DNA of 64,000 nt from Uranotaenia lowii (Eukaryota > Arthropoda > Insecta > Diptera > Culicidae), in NCBI RefSeq assembly GCF_029784155.1, contig NC_073692.1:237788503-237852502 (forward strand). The letters run 5' to 3'. Made by a program: the position numbers and the translations under genes. Below the pieces are notes generated by a model. That model was not told where the DNA came from. It saw only the letters and a program-made list of their open reading frames with translations, and did no database searches. Of this stretch, positions 23,686-34,453 are shown piece after piece (position 1 is the stretch's first letter; every line of letters begins with the position of its first letter).

Positions 23686-24188
23686 GCCTTTCGCTGACTG
23701 AATGTTTGAGTCAAGACCCATCTTTGGGTCACAGTTTAAAAATAGAAAATAAGGCGGTGCCAAACACCGAATTTGGTTGGATATCCAAATACGGCAAACG
23801 CATCATTTCTCATCATAACTGACAACCCGTGCAGTATATGAGAAGGCAATGCAAATCTTGCCGTGCCTAAAATATCCAAATTTGAGTCCAACTACCGTAA
23901 GATGAAAAGATGGGAATAGAAATAGACCAGGAAAATGATTATGATCACATGGGAGAACTATTCACTTCATTCCGATAGACATCGACACTCAACCAGTATA
24001 ATATTCATACGCCAGGTTGGTCTCCTGTAGTAGAATGTTAATACATGGGCCCCGGAGAGGCGCAAGATGTGGGTTCAAGTCTCACCGGGAGACAAGGCGA
24101 ATTTTTTTCGCATGTTTTTCAACATCAATTTTCCCTTATCTAGTCCCTGAAATTTCATCTAAGTTGGATTCATTTCTCTACAAAAAAA
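23086..24188. repeat. Near-perfect 500-bp palindrome with tRNA-like sequence in each arm
   Basis: The arm 23086-23585 is complementary to 23689-24188 with about one mismatch; the 103-bp spacer is a third, partial copy. Each arm has a tRNA-like segment (minus strand about 23183-23262; plus strand about 24014-24094): B box GGGTTCAAGTCTC, a T-stem GTGGG/CTCAC and an acceptor-like pairing GTCTCCTG/CGGGAGAC. The short frames inside (23072-23257 and 24017-24217) are identical shadows of the repeat. It may be an inverted SINE pair or an assembly feature. Confidence 0.8.
24014..24188 (+). mobile_element. tRNA-like SINE unit (right arm copy)
   Basis: The head starts GGTCTCCTGTAGTAG and carries a B box GGTTCAAGTCT; the body continues with an A/T-rich tail that ends in an A run at about 24182-24188. 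The cloverleaf is not complete (the anticodon arm does not form well and the acceptor seems 8 bp), so it is a tRNA-derived repeat, not a tRNA gene. Confidence 0.5.
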
Positions 24189-24242
24189 ATATTTTTTTTC
24201 AAGTTGTTTTTTTTTGAGTAAAACAATATTCCATCGTTTCAG

Positions 24243-24375
24243 ATACACCTACTCGGGCAGGGAGTTGCAGCGGGTGTACTTTGATTCCCGTAAGGGCGAT
24301 CCGAAACACCGAAGAGAAGCCCGGATTTCTGTCCCCAAATTAATAATATCGCATAAGTTATTTATTATTAAATAA
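24243..24375 (+). CDS. Terminal exon of an unidentified gene
   Basis: A T-rich tract and TTTCAG end at 24242. From there one frame (first base completes a split codon) reads YTYSGRELQRVYFDSRKGDP then about 24 more codons to TAA at 24373-24375. AATAAA overlaps the stop at about 24371. The exon is rich in charged residues and much higher in GC than its surroundings, as expected of real coding sequence. I do not recognise the protein. The preceding exon, ending in codon phase 2, was not found in the 10 kb upstream, which are filled with mobile elements; the upstream intron may be very long. Confidence 0.45.
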
Positions 24376-25010
24376 ATTCTTCAACTTACACCTGCATCTC
24401 GCCACTTCTGATGTAATTTAATTGGCATCCGTTTATTTAAAAAAAAAACTCGTAGCTCTCAATTACGGAAGCATTCCGAAAGCGATTGTCTTCATGGCTT
24501 ACAAACTTGCTACCCGGCTATCCATAAACAGCAGCAGTTATCATCACAAAAAAAGAACAAGCTACGCTTTTGAGCAATAAGCAACTAGGTACCTATATGT
24601 AGGTGAATGTAGTTTGATTCGAATAAATAGTTGTAGCAGCAACAAAACATTGAACTTGAAAATTTAATCTATACGGTAGCTTTTCGTTCTCAACAGTTTT
24701 GATTTATTGAATAAATTGAAGAAAAAAAACTCATTCCTATCACCGAACGGTCCCAGCTCTGCACGAATCGGTCCTAACTCATAAGTCTGCTCTTAATTTG
24801 GGTGATTTGATAGTCCGTTTAACGACTTTTCGGGGCTCCGGGGATCAAAAATAATCAATTGTTGAAAATCACATTCAAATAATTTTATTGGATATTTATG
24901 TAATCCAGTTTTTGTTTGCTCTTTCCACTTTTTTATGAGCTTAGTTGAGGAATGCAGTTTTCTGCACCTATGGAAAAGAAATATAATTATAGGAATATAA
25001 TTAGGCCGGA
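24376..25010. other. No gene seen
   Basis: Probable 3' flank of the exon ending at 24375; AT-rich, with no further exon or bordered repeat. Confidence 0.4.
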
Positions 25011-25013
25011 ACA

Positions 25014-25329
25014 AATATTAAATTCTTCTTTTGTCAACGACCCCCCTTTGATTTTTCAAGAATACCGAAAGGGGGAATTAATCAAGTTTAAGGTTTTTTT
25101 TAAAGATGAATTTTTGAAAATTCAAACATTTTAAAGAACGAAAGTCAAATGTTAAGGATGGGAATAGTATCACGTATCGCCTCTTATATCGAGTTTTTTT
25201 TTTCAAAAAAAATCTAAAACAACTCAATTTTTTAGTTGTTGCATGCAATGTGTCCAATATTTTTCCCAATTCATTGAAAACTTGGATATTTTTTATGATC
25301 CTTCCCCCCTCGTGATATTCCAACTCCAT
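25014..25329. mobile_element. Harbinger-like MITE, copy B, right end lost
   Basis: Begins GGCCGGAACAAAT after TTA (25011-25013), like copy A, and its right part reaches CCTCGTGATATTCCAACTCC, where copy C starts. The expected closing block GTGACAAAAGAAG...CAGCC is missing, also beyond copy C. Confidence 0.55.
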
Positions 25330-25332
25330 TAA

Positions 25333-25612
25333 GGCCAGATCAAATTTGAAATTCTTCTTTTGTCACTTGGAGTTGAAACATCACGAGGAGGGGGAGAGGG
25401 AGCATTATCAAAAAAAATAATCCAAAATTGAAAAATTGGAATCAACAAACTTGCATACAATCTACCATGAAGAAACTGGAAAATCGAATTGTTTAAGATT
25501 GAAAATTTGGAAACACCACGAACATAATAGGTAATACAATTTCTATCCCCAACGTTTGACTTTGGAGGAGGGGGTGGCATGACCAAAAAATAATTTCACA
25601 TTTGTTCCAGCC
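25333..25612. mobile_element. Harbinger-like MITE, copy C, TSD TAA
   Basis: Ends GGCCAGATCAAATTTG and CATTTGTTCCAGCC with TAA on both sides (25330-25332 and 25613-25615). It is inserted at the right edge of copy B. Non-coding. Confidence 0.7.
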
Positions 25613-25615
25613 TAA

Positions 25616-26308
25616 CTGAACAATTGTAGCCGGATTATGAATATTGAACGTATTTTGAACAAATCGACGTTCCAAGCCACACTGGCATGGCAGTTATTTA
25701 TCCATTCTCAAAGCTAAGTATCCTTAATTGACACAATGATTGCACTTCAACGCTCCGGTACAATGAATGAGAGCAAAGCCCTGGATGTCATTTGTATCAA
25801 TTTCCGCTCGAAATTAAGTCATTATTCGTGGTGTCAGTTTCAGCGAAGTGGGGTCGGCCATTCATTTCTCATTCTTCTATGTCAGATATCAACGAAGAGT
25901 ATTTATCAACCAACTTCAATTGAACAGGATGTCAAGTATTGTATGATACTTAAGAGTTAAGGGATTGAAAACCAGTTGAAATTTATGTTTGAACATTATT
26001 CAATTTGAAAATTCGAATGAAGCAAAAAATATATACCTAACTATCGTTTGATTCCCGAAATACCTTAGCTTAGCTTAATTAGCTACTCACATCCACCTTC
26101 AATCGTTTAATCCGAAATACTTCATAATTGTTCTCCCCAGCTCGAGGAAAATTATCCTAACAGGTTCAATTCCTAACAAAAACTTTCAAATGTTCTTAAT
26201 GTAAGATTTATCATTATTTTTTTAAATCAAAATTTATCGTACACTATGATTCGTTTCATGCTCGAAATGATACAATAATTCAGTTATAACTAATAACCGA
26301 TCTGAAAA
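25616..26308. other. No gene seen
   Basis: One frame (25736-25960) has no recognisable content. No bordered repeat. Confidence 0.4.
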
Positions 26309-27763
26309 GCCCAACAAAGATTTTGGCTGATTAAAAACGCCAACTCGCTGAACAAAAGCTGAGGTAAAGCGTTATTGCTGTTTCAGCTTGCTGGCTGAAT
26401 AAAGGTAAACCGAAGTGTTTTTTCAGCGTGAAAAGAAGTTTTAGTGCAGCTAATGGGAGAAGTTGAAGAGTAGTTTACGTATCATTTTTTCAGCCTTTGT
26501 TCAACCATTCCTGCTACCTTTGAAATTTGACAGACTGATATGAACTGTGGTAAAACTGCAATGTGTGATGGCGGATTTTTTGACCTGAAATTATTTTTGT
26601 TTTTCTTATGAAAACCATTTTTCATAATTTCTCACTACCTTAATTGTGAAAAGTAGAATGGTTTACTGGGAGGATTTCATGCTCGATTCGAATAGATGAA
26701 AAAATACCATTCCAACATTAATCATTCCCTTTCCGCAGAGTGGCATTTTGGTTGTTTAAGAACGACAAATTTTCGTCGCTCCGAAGACTTCATGGTTGGT
26801 TCTGCGTACTGCGGCTTGCGACCAGTAAGCCGGAGATTTAAAGTTCAGGACAGGTTAAAAACAAAACAAAAAAATAGAGGGTAAAGTGAGTGCCAAACAT
26901 CGGGCAGACATCGATCATCCCAACAAACATTTTTGGCTGAACAACCGCTGAAGCATTATTTAGTTCTTATTTTAAATCAGCTAACTTGCTGAAAGAAGGC
27001 AACCAACATTCAGGGAGAAGCTGCTGTTCAACCCTTAAACATCGAGATCTGGAGAAATTAATCAGCGAAGATGACATGAAACGTCAATTGACGGATCAAC
27101 AAAAAAAAAAAAAAAACAAAAAGAATGATGACCGATGTAGGTCCGATGTTTGCCAGCTATCTTTCCCCTCTCGTGTTATTTTTTTCTTCATTTCTCGAAT
27201 TTTGAACCTACGCCTTGTTATGGTCTCATGCCGCAGTACGCAGAACCAATCATGCATTCTGCGAAGGGTCAGAAAAGTGTCGTTCTTAAGCGACCAAAGT
27301 ATCTCCCAACCAAGTCCAATTTCATATGAAGAAATTGGAATTGAAATGTTTCGAGAAAAAAGTAAATTTCCCAGTTAGGCCATTTTACCAAGCAAAGTGA
27401 GAAATTTCAAATGATTAAAAGAATAAAAAAAATCTTATTTCGATTAATTCGCTATCATGCATATTGATCAATAACTGAACAACAGAAAAGTTGATATGGC
27501 TGAAAGGCGCTTTCGAAACTACCCTTGTACAGCTGACGCCTGTCAAATTTGAATAGTGTCAAAAATGGTTGGACAAAGGCTGAACGAGTTATTCTTCAAC
27601 CAATTTTCCCCTACTTTCTATTGGCTGAAATAAAACTTCCTTACACGATGAAACAGCGCTGAAGTATTGCTTCCTTCAGCCAGCAAGCTGAAACAGCAAG
27701 AAGCACCTTAACACAGCATACGATCAGAGAATTGGCGTTTTTAATCAGCAAAAATGTTTGTTG
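26309..27763. mobile_element. Foldback element with CCCAACAAA ends
   Basis: Ends CCCAACAAAGATTTTGGCTG and its near complement; arms pair over most of the element, for example TTGGCGTTTTTAATCAGC near the end and GTTCTGCGTACTGCGG (26799) with its complement (27232). Similarity of the arms is imperfect, so the copy is not young. Two further CCCAACAAACATTTTT termini (about 26922 inside and 27974 outside) show that other copies of the family overlap here. No transposase frame. Confidence 0.55.
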
Positions 27764-28481
27764 GGATTTTATTTTTTTAATTTTTTTTTTCGGTCACACT
27801 GTCAATTGACGTTTGATGACGTTGGCTGGATAATTTCTCCAAATCCAGATGATTAAGGGCTGAAAGCACGCTTTTTTGTGAATTTTGCTGGCCTTCTTTC
27901 AGCCAGATTGCTGATTTAAAAAGTAACCAAGATATTTTTTCAGCCCTTTTTCAGCAAAAAATGTTTGTTGGGATGTTTTCAGATGGTTTTTGAAACGCTA
28001 ATAAAACTTTTATTAAACATACTGTTTTAGTTATTTTGAAAGAGTTATGAATGCTCTTTTTAAACTATAATAAACCACAAACTTAGAAGTTTGCTCCAAG
28101 CTTTCTTTTGCATGTTTTATAATAGCACTCAGTGCATGATTATTAAACCGCCATAAAACTTAGTGACAGTTCTCGATCAAGATGTCAAAACAGGACACGC
28201 TCAGATAAGATAGCACATATTTGAATTGGAATCCCATTTTTACACATTTTTGGTAAGTTATGCGTGTTGGTTTTGAGTTAAAATTGAAAAAATACATCTT
28301 TGAAAACTTGAAATCACCGAAAGTGGTACGAATATCTTAACAACATGAGTATTGAGTGAAAGGGCCCAAATAGTAGGAAAAAAATTGATGCTTGACGCCA
28401 TCATTAATTCAAGATGGCGGCTTCCGCTTTTATTTTCAAAGCCGTAAATTACTGAAAATATCGTGAAACCTTCACAATATG

Positions 28482-30500
28482 CCCAGACAACCAGAAGTCG
28501 TATTTTTACAGATAACATCGTATAGAATGTTATTTATACTCATTTTCGTATATCTGCACCTACAATGTGCGGTTCATGCATATTCTTTATCGTATTTAAG
28601 AGCATTGCATGATTTTATTACGACAAGAAGAGAGACTCGTATTTATTTACATATGAACTCGACCTTTGTTTGCGACAATTCGCAAAAAATCCGTGAAACG
28701 ACCGATATACGGTGATCAGCCGTGACTGAGAGATTTTGACTATGCATAAAATAATTCGAAATAAAAAACGTATATAAACGCATTGATTCGTAATAATGTG
28801 CATGCAATCGTATACCTTTGCAAATTAATTCGCATGTCTGATTTTCGTAAAACGTATTTGCTGACAATCGTAAAAGAATACAAAAAAGTTCAATAAAATC
28901 GTTTATGATAATGGGACATCGATGATTGGAATCGAATTAAAGGTGGCTTCAAAATGTTGGTCTATTTTTAGATCATCGATGACGTGTTCTACGATTTAAA
29001 AGATTTAAGTTATAGAAATATACGATTTGCTTTTGGTTTAATGCCTTTGAAGCAAATCCGCTTGAATTTATATATCCCACACAGAAAAAAAATCTGAATC
29101 CTTAAAAGCACTGAAATTGAAAACCCTTAATATTACATGACATAGAACGCGATTTCATACTGCAAATTTCTGTCACTTATGATGCTTCTTTTTATTTACA
29201 TCATATGTGATGTAATTTTAAAGATTGTTTCGTAGTGCGAACACAGAAAATTACATGTCACAGAAAATTGCAAAAACTGAATCCTTAACAACTCTGAAGA
29301 TTGAAGAATTGAATCTTACATGACACGGAACACGATTTTCTATTGTAAATTAGATATGATTGAATCCTTGACAGCACTGAAAATGAAAAAAAAAAAAAAC
29401 AAACACGAAAGCAAGTTGTAAGTTTTTTGACCTGTCGGGTGTTTGCGCTGCCGTGTTGTTTGATTGTGCGTTCATTGTGGAATGGTAAGTTTTTAGAATA
29501 AGTAGTTAGAAAAAGCTAAATATGCTTTAAACAATTTGTTTTAATTCTAACAGATTCGCAAAGTACGTTCCGGGAAAGGCTCCGCCAGATGGAAATGGCG
29601 ACGATCGTAGCCATGGTTGGAAAAAGTGGCAGATCAAAAAAAGTGGCAAAAGTGGTTTAAAATAAATGTAATCTGGTGTGTACAAAAAGATTGTTTTTTT
29701 TATTGAGAGATCTTCTTTGAATCATATTACTAAAAAGTAAACAAAAAAATCCAATTGGAAGTGTAAACATTACATCACTTTTAAATTACACGTCGGCAAA
29801 TTTTACAGGCGTGTAATATCCAACTTGCACTGAAAATTCCGTCATATATGATGCTTCTTTTTATTTACATCATATGTGATGTAATTTCACAGATTTTTTT
29901 GGTAGTGTGCAGATAGCTTCGAGGAACCATCATGAGCTGCAGATCGTATGGTCAGGGGATCAAGTCCAGGTATTAACAATAAAATCAGCAATCTGGTAAA
30001 TAATAAACTTGTTCGATATAAACTTGAATTTGACAGCAAAAATGCATTTCTTTGAAATAATCTCATTTTTATTATTTTTATGGATGAATAAACTGATTGG
30101 TTTAAAGTATAAAAAAAATAATAATCTTATTTTTATTCAACTGACGTGAAATGAGAGCCCTGCACTCAAGTCGCAAAAGACGACCAAATAAGTCGTCAAA
30201 CTTTCCATATTGTTACGAAAAATGTCGTTATTACAACCTCAATCATCTATATGATAATGTAAATTGTCATAGTATATTCCAAAAAGAATCAGGGTAGTCG
30301 TAAATGATGCGCATGACAAGTCGTGCAAATCGTAATTTAATACAATCCAAATCAAGAATATGTTTGCTAATGTACCTATATGGCCTCCAAAATGATACGT
30401 ATATACTGGTTTTGCTACATTATATACGATATGTTTACAGGTATATTTGCATGTATATTTGCGTTGCAAATTCGAAATACCCACCAAATGGTTGTCTGGG
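28482..30500. mobile_element. 2.0-kb element with CCCAGACAACCA termini inserted in the array
   Basis: Ends CCCAGACAACCA and TGGTTGTCTGGG; on both sides the sequence is array-unit DNA (…TTCACAATATG before, …TTAGGTGAAAGTGATAAACG after), so the borders are well placed. Inside are TCGTA-rich segments near both ends and a pair of 70-bp direct repeats (about 29168-29240 and 29836-29909). No transposase was recognised. Confidence 0.6.
29383..29670 (+). other. Possible small spliced transcript
   Basis: A donor AATG|GTAAGT and an acceptor TTCTAACAG delimit a 69-nt intron (29485-29553); AATAAA follows at 29661. One joined frame is open for about 36 codons after the junction (start RDSQSTF-like, stop near 29658) but has no in-frame ATG: the ATG at 29383 precedes a 14-A run that puts it in another frame. 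It lies between the two 70-bp direct repeats. Coding status is doubtful. Confidence 0.25.
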
Positions 30501-31146
30501 TGGTTATTAGGTGAAAGTGATAAACGAGTAGAAGTCAAATTTCGTTGCCCGTCGCTATCTTAAATCCAAGATGGCGGCTACCACTCAACTTGAAAATACT
30601 GTAAATGACTGAAAATCGCATAAAACCCATATTATAGTGGTATAAGTTGAAAGAGATCAACCAGTAGAAGTTGAATTTCGCTATCTAACGCCATCTTGAA
30701 ATCCAAGATGGCGGCTTCCGCTAAACTCTAAAATGTAGTAAATGACTTAAAATGACATGAAACCGAAATTGGTATTTGGTGAAAGGGCTTAACGAGTAGA
30801 AGTCGAATATTGCTATCGTACGCCATCTTGAAATCCAAGATGGCAGCATTCGATAAACTTTAAAAATGCTCTAAATCATTGAATATGGCATGAAACCTCC
30901 AAAATATGGGTATTTGTCAATTGGGATAAGCTATAGAAAGTTTATTTTTGCATTCTGACGCTATCTTGAAATCCAGGATGGTGGCTTCAGCTGAACTTAA
31001 AAATACTGTAAATTAATGAAAATAGCATGAAACTCCCAAAAATATTGTATTGGGTGCTAAGGCTAAATGATAGAAGTCAAATAACTCTTTTCGCATTTCT
31101 CTGAAAATCTGTAAGTGACGAAAATCCCACAAAAACCACCACAATA

Positions 31147-31532
31147 CAGACCAAGTTCGTTTTTGGCAACATTCGATTTTAGCAACATCGAATTTGGCAC
31201 ATGTGCCTAAATCAAACGGTTAACAGAAACACCATAACCTTATAGGTTTCGCTAGAATAAGACCAATACAATTTAGAGATAATAGCACGATAGGAATAAT
31301 AGAATGACATAAATGGCAAAAAAATATCAAAAACTATAAACAAAACAAGAGAAGTTCTAAATGCATTAGAAACATAATGAAAAAAATAATAAAAGTGATT
31401 TAAAATGATCTATATTGTCTAAAAATAGTGGTTTTAATGTATATAGTATTAAGTGAAAAAAAGTTGATAAAAAATCGTTCGATTTTGGCAACACAAAAAG
31501 TTGGGGCGTGTTGCCAAAAATAAACAGGGTCT
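31147..31532. mobile_element. MITE with TTTTTGGCAACA ends at the centre of the array
   Basis: Inverted termini AGACC-x-GTT-x-TTTTTGGCAACA and its complement; internal copies of TTTGGCAACA occur too. It sits between the two opposed halves of the GCCAT array. The target duplication is not clear. Confidence 0.5.
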
Positions 31533-32779
31533 AGTTCTTCTTGTTTGGCCCTTTCACTCAATACCATTATTGTAAAGCTTTCGAGCAATTTTTAGTCATT
31601 GACAGTTCAGTGGAAGCCGCCATCTTGAATTTCAAGAGTAAAAAAGAGGAATTCAACTTCAACTGGTTTCGCTCTTGAACCCAAAAAAAAATATTGTGGG
31701 CGTTTCATGCGATTTTTAGCGATTAACAGTACTTAACAGCTAAGCGGAAGCCGCCATATTGTATTTCAAGATGAAGTTTGGTAGCAAAATTTGTCTTCTC
31801 TAGGTTCCACCCTTTTACCCAATACCAATATTGTGGAGATTTAAAGTCATCTACAGCATTTTAAAGTTCAGCGGAAACCGCAATCTTCGCATTTAAGATG
31901 GCGTCAGATAGTTAAATTCGACTTCTACTCGTTGATCGCTTTGAAGTAATACCCATATTGTGGGGGTTTTACGCGAGTATTTGTCATTAATAGTATTTTA
32001 AAGTTGAGCGGCAGCCGCCATCTTGGCTTTCATGATGGCGTCGGACAACGATTTTCGACTTTTATTTGTATAGCCCTTTCACCCAATACCCAGTATTGTG
32101 GATGTATCATGAGATTTTCAGTTATTTACAGCTTTGAAAAGAATAGCAAAAACCACCATCTTGGATTGATGATGACGTCAGATAGCGAAATTCGACTTCT
32201 TCTAGTTGAGTCGTTTCACTCAATAATGTTGTGATTTCATGCGGTTTTCAGTGATTTAAATCATTTTTAAGTTCATGGGAAGTCGCCATATTGGATTTCA
32301 AGATGGCGTTTGATAGTAAATTTCGAATTCTACTCGTTTGGTCCTTTTACCCAATACCCGTATTGTGGTAGTTTCATGCGATTTTATTGATTAACAGCAA
32401 TTTAAAGCTCAGTGGAAGCTGCCATCTTGGATTCCAAGATGGCGTCGGAAAGAAAAAAAATCGACATCTAGTTTAGCCTTTCCATTCAATACCCATATAG
32501 TGGTGGTTCTATGCGACATTTTGTCAGCATTAAAGCATTAAAAGTTGAGGGGATGCCGCCATCTTGGATTTCAAGATGGCGTCTGATAGCGAAATTCGAC
32601 TTCTACTCGTTAAGCCCTTTCACCCGATACCCATTTTGTTGGGGTTTCATGCGATTTCAAGTCATTTACACCATTTTAAAGTTCAGCGGAAGCCGCCATC
32701 TTGGATTTCAAGATGGCGTCAGACTACGAAATTTCCCTCCAACTCATGATTTATTCCACGGGTCATTCACAACCAATCC

Positions 32780-34450
32780 CTTTTCATTCAAAAACTAGTA
32801 AATCGAAGGGCACAAAATGACGCCATGTTGATGGATTCACAATGCAAGCATTGGAAAATATTTTTATAGGCCTTTTTTCCATCAATTCCATCATGATTGA
32901 CCATCCGATTTGACGAGGCGCATTTATTTTATGATACTATTTTATACACATTTTACCTAAAATCTTGACTGGCAGTAGAAAAGACGCTCATTATATGATT
33001 AAAACATTGGTTTTTTAGCTATTAATTTTACCAGAACATATTTGAATAATGCAATCATCATTCATCAACCATTATGGTTGCTGGAAAAAATAAAAAAAAA
33101 ACTCCGAGAACTCACAGAATCGAAAAAAAAAACAAACATTTCTAACATGTTTAATAATAGCTTTTTAAAAGCTTTGGTGACCAACATTGATGACCAACAA
33201 TGATATGTCTTTATGACGTTTCTAGGGTAGGGCCAAACAGCCTAATTTTGGCTTTATTAGAGTCCAGGTGATGTTATAGAATGCTCTTTAGCTTTTTATA
33301 AAGATTAATTCTATAGTCCAAACGAAATTTTGCTGACCATAATAAAGCTAAAATTGTTACTTGGGAACCGAGTCCCATCATTCAGAATCATCGGGTTTGC
33401 AAACATCGCATATCGGAGATGAGTGGGATACCAACTGATCCATTCTGAATGTCATTCACTCAGTATCCGCCTGGCTGATTAGAAATTGAAAAGACGGCGG
33501 AAGTGACCATCTTTCCATCACAAACACAACTACAGTTTGATTTTATTCTTACTGTAGTAAAAAAAGCTGTAAAATCAAATAAATTTATTAATTGGCTATG
33601 TTTAAACTCAAACAACATTTGCTAATGATCGGTTACATGTATCACTCGCTCACTGCCTGAACCATTCACTCCTGATCCTAGCCCAACATGATTCGCCGTA
33701 TGCATCGCTCAATGGTGAGATTCCAATTTGATGATAGTGCTGCACTGTTTTGTTCAATAACAAAACCCGATCGCTGTACGTTCAGTTGCGAAGTGCAATC
33801 AGGAACATTCATTGAAAATGAGTGATTTTCGGAACACTGGTCGGGATTAAGGATGTATGATACATACATTTGCCAACAATTGTCATGAGGTACACCGGGG
33901 TAAGTGGGGACGCGAGGTAAGTGGGGACGATGGCTATTAAAACAATACTGTGAACTATTTTTTCAAACTTTTAATGCAGAATGTTGAATTTACTTGAAAT
34001 CTATCCAATAACTGTAAAAGTTCCGACAATTGCGGATGTTTACGGTGACTTTTTGTTAATTTTCTATTTTTAACTACGATGTGGAGTTGGTGTGCATCTT
34101 TTTCAATCACAAATTTCTCGATAACTAGCTGGCTCTTGACGGAAAACTCTAGAAATATCACCCAACTTTTGACAGATCGTTCAGATTTTTCTTAAGGAGA
34201 GAAAGAATTATTTTTTCTATTTCTTCGCCCATAGCCTACTGTTGCTGGCAGCCTTGAGATTCAGCATCGGAATTAGTGTGGTTTCGCGGTGATCAACAGA
34301 CAATTTATGAAAACATAAACAAATCTCGAGTTCAGTAGAAACACGTTGTTGAGCGGAATAGTTTGGAGAAGTTTATTAGCCTTCATTGAGCCTTTAGACG
34401 CAGTTTGGTTTAGAAAACGAATTTATCTCGCTTGTTGGCAGGTTTTGCAG
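32780..34450. other. No supported gene
   Basis: Includes a pair of imperfect inverted blocks around CTAATTTTGGCTTTATTAGAG and TAATAAAGCTAAAATTG (33239-33360), and GGGGTAAGTGGGGACG repeated twice at 33897-33928, which looks like one terminus of a MITE whose partner is not visible. Frames up to 68 codons lack domains. Confidence 0.4.
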
Positions 34451-34453
34451 TAC

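Larger units (their letters stand above)
28250..32760. repeat. Interrupted, inverted tandem array of about 135-bp units with GCCAT palindromes
   Basis: Each unit has a core GCCATCTTGG-A-x-TTC-CAAGATGGCG (palindromic) followed by relatives of TAGCGAAATTCGACTTCTACTCG and GGTATTGGGTGAAAGGGC. Cores in one orientation lie near 28408, 30569, 30706, 30836 and 30975; in the other near 31611, 31745, 31885, 32014, 32155, 32285, 32420, 32556 and 32692 (spacing 129-141). So the two halves face each other around the element at 31147-31532. A second element (28482-30500) splits the left half. The conserved-looking short frames here are produced by the repeat. Confidence 0.8.

Noticed and set aside
24014..24094. 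True tRNA gene
   Set aside because: B box and two stems are good, but anticodon and D arms do not fold properly, the acceptor would be 8 bp, and it is part of a repeated unit; treated as SINE-derived.
23072..24217. Two identical short proteins (minus 23072-23257, plus 24017-24217)
   Set aside because: They are the same repeat read from both arms of the palindrome; the coding frame crosses the tRNA-like part.
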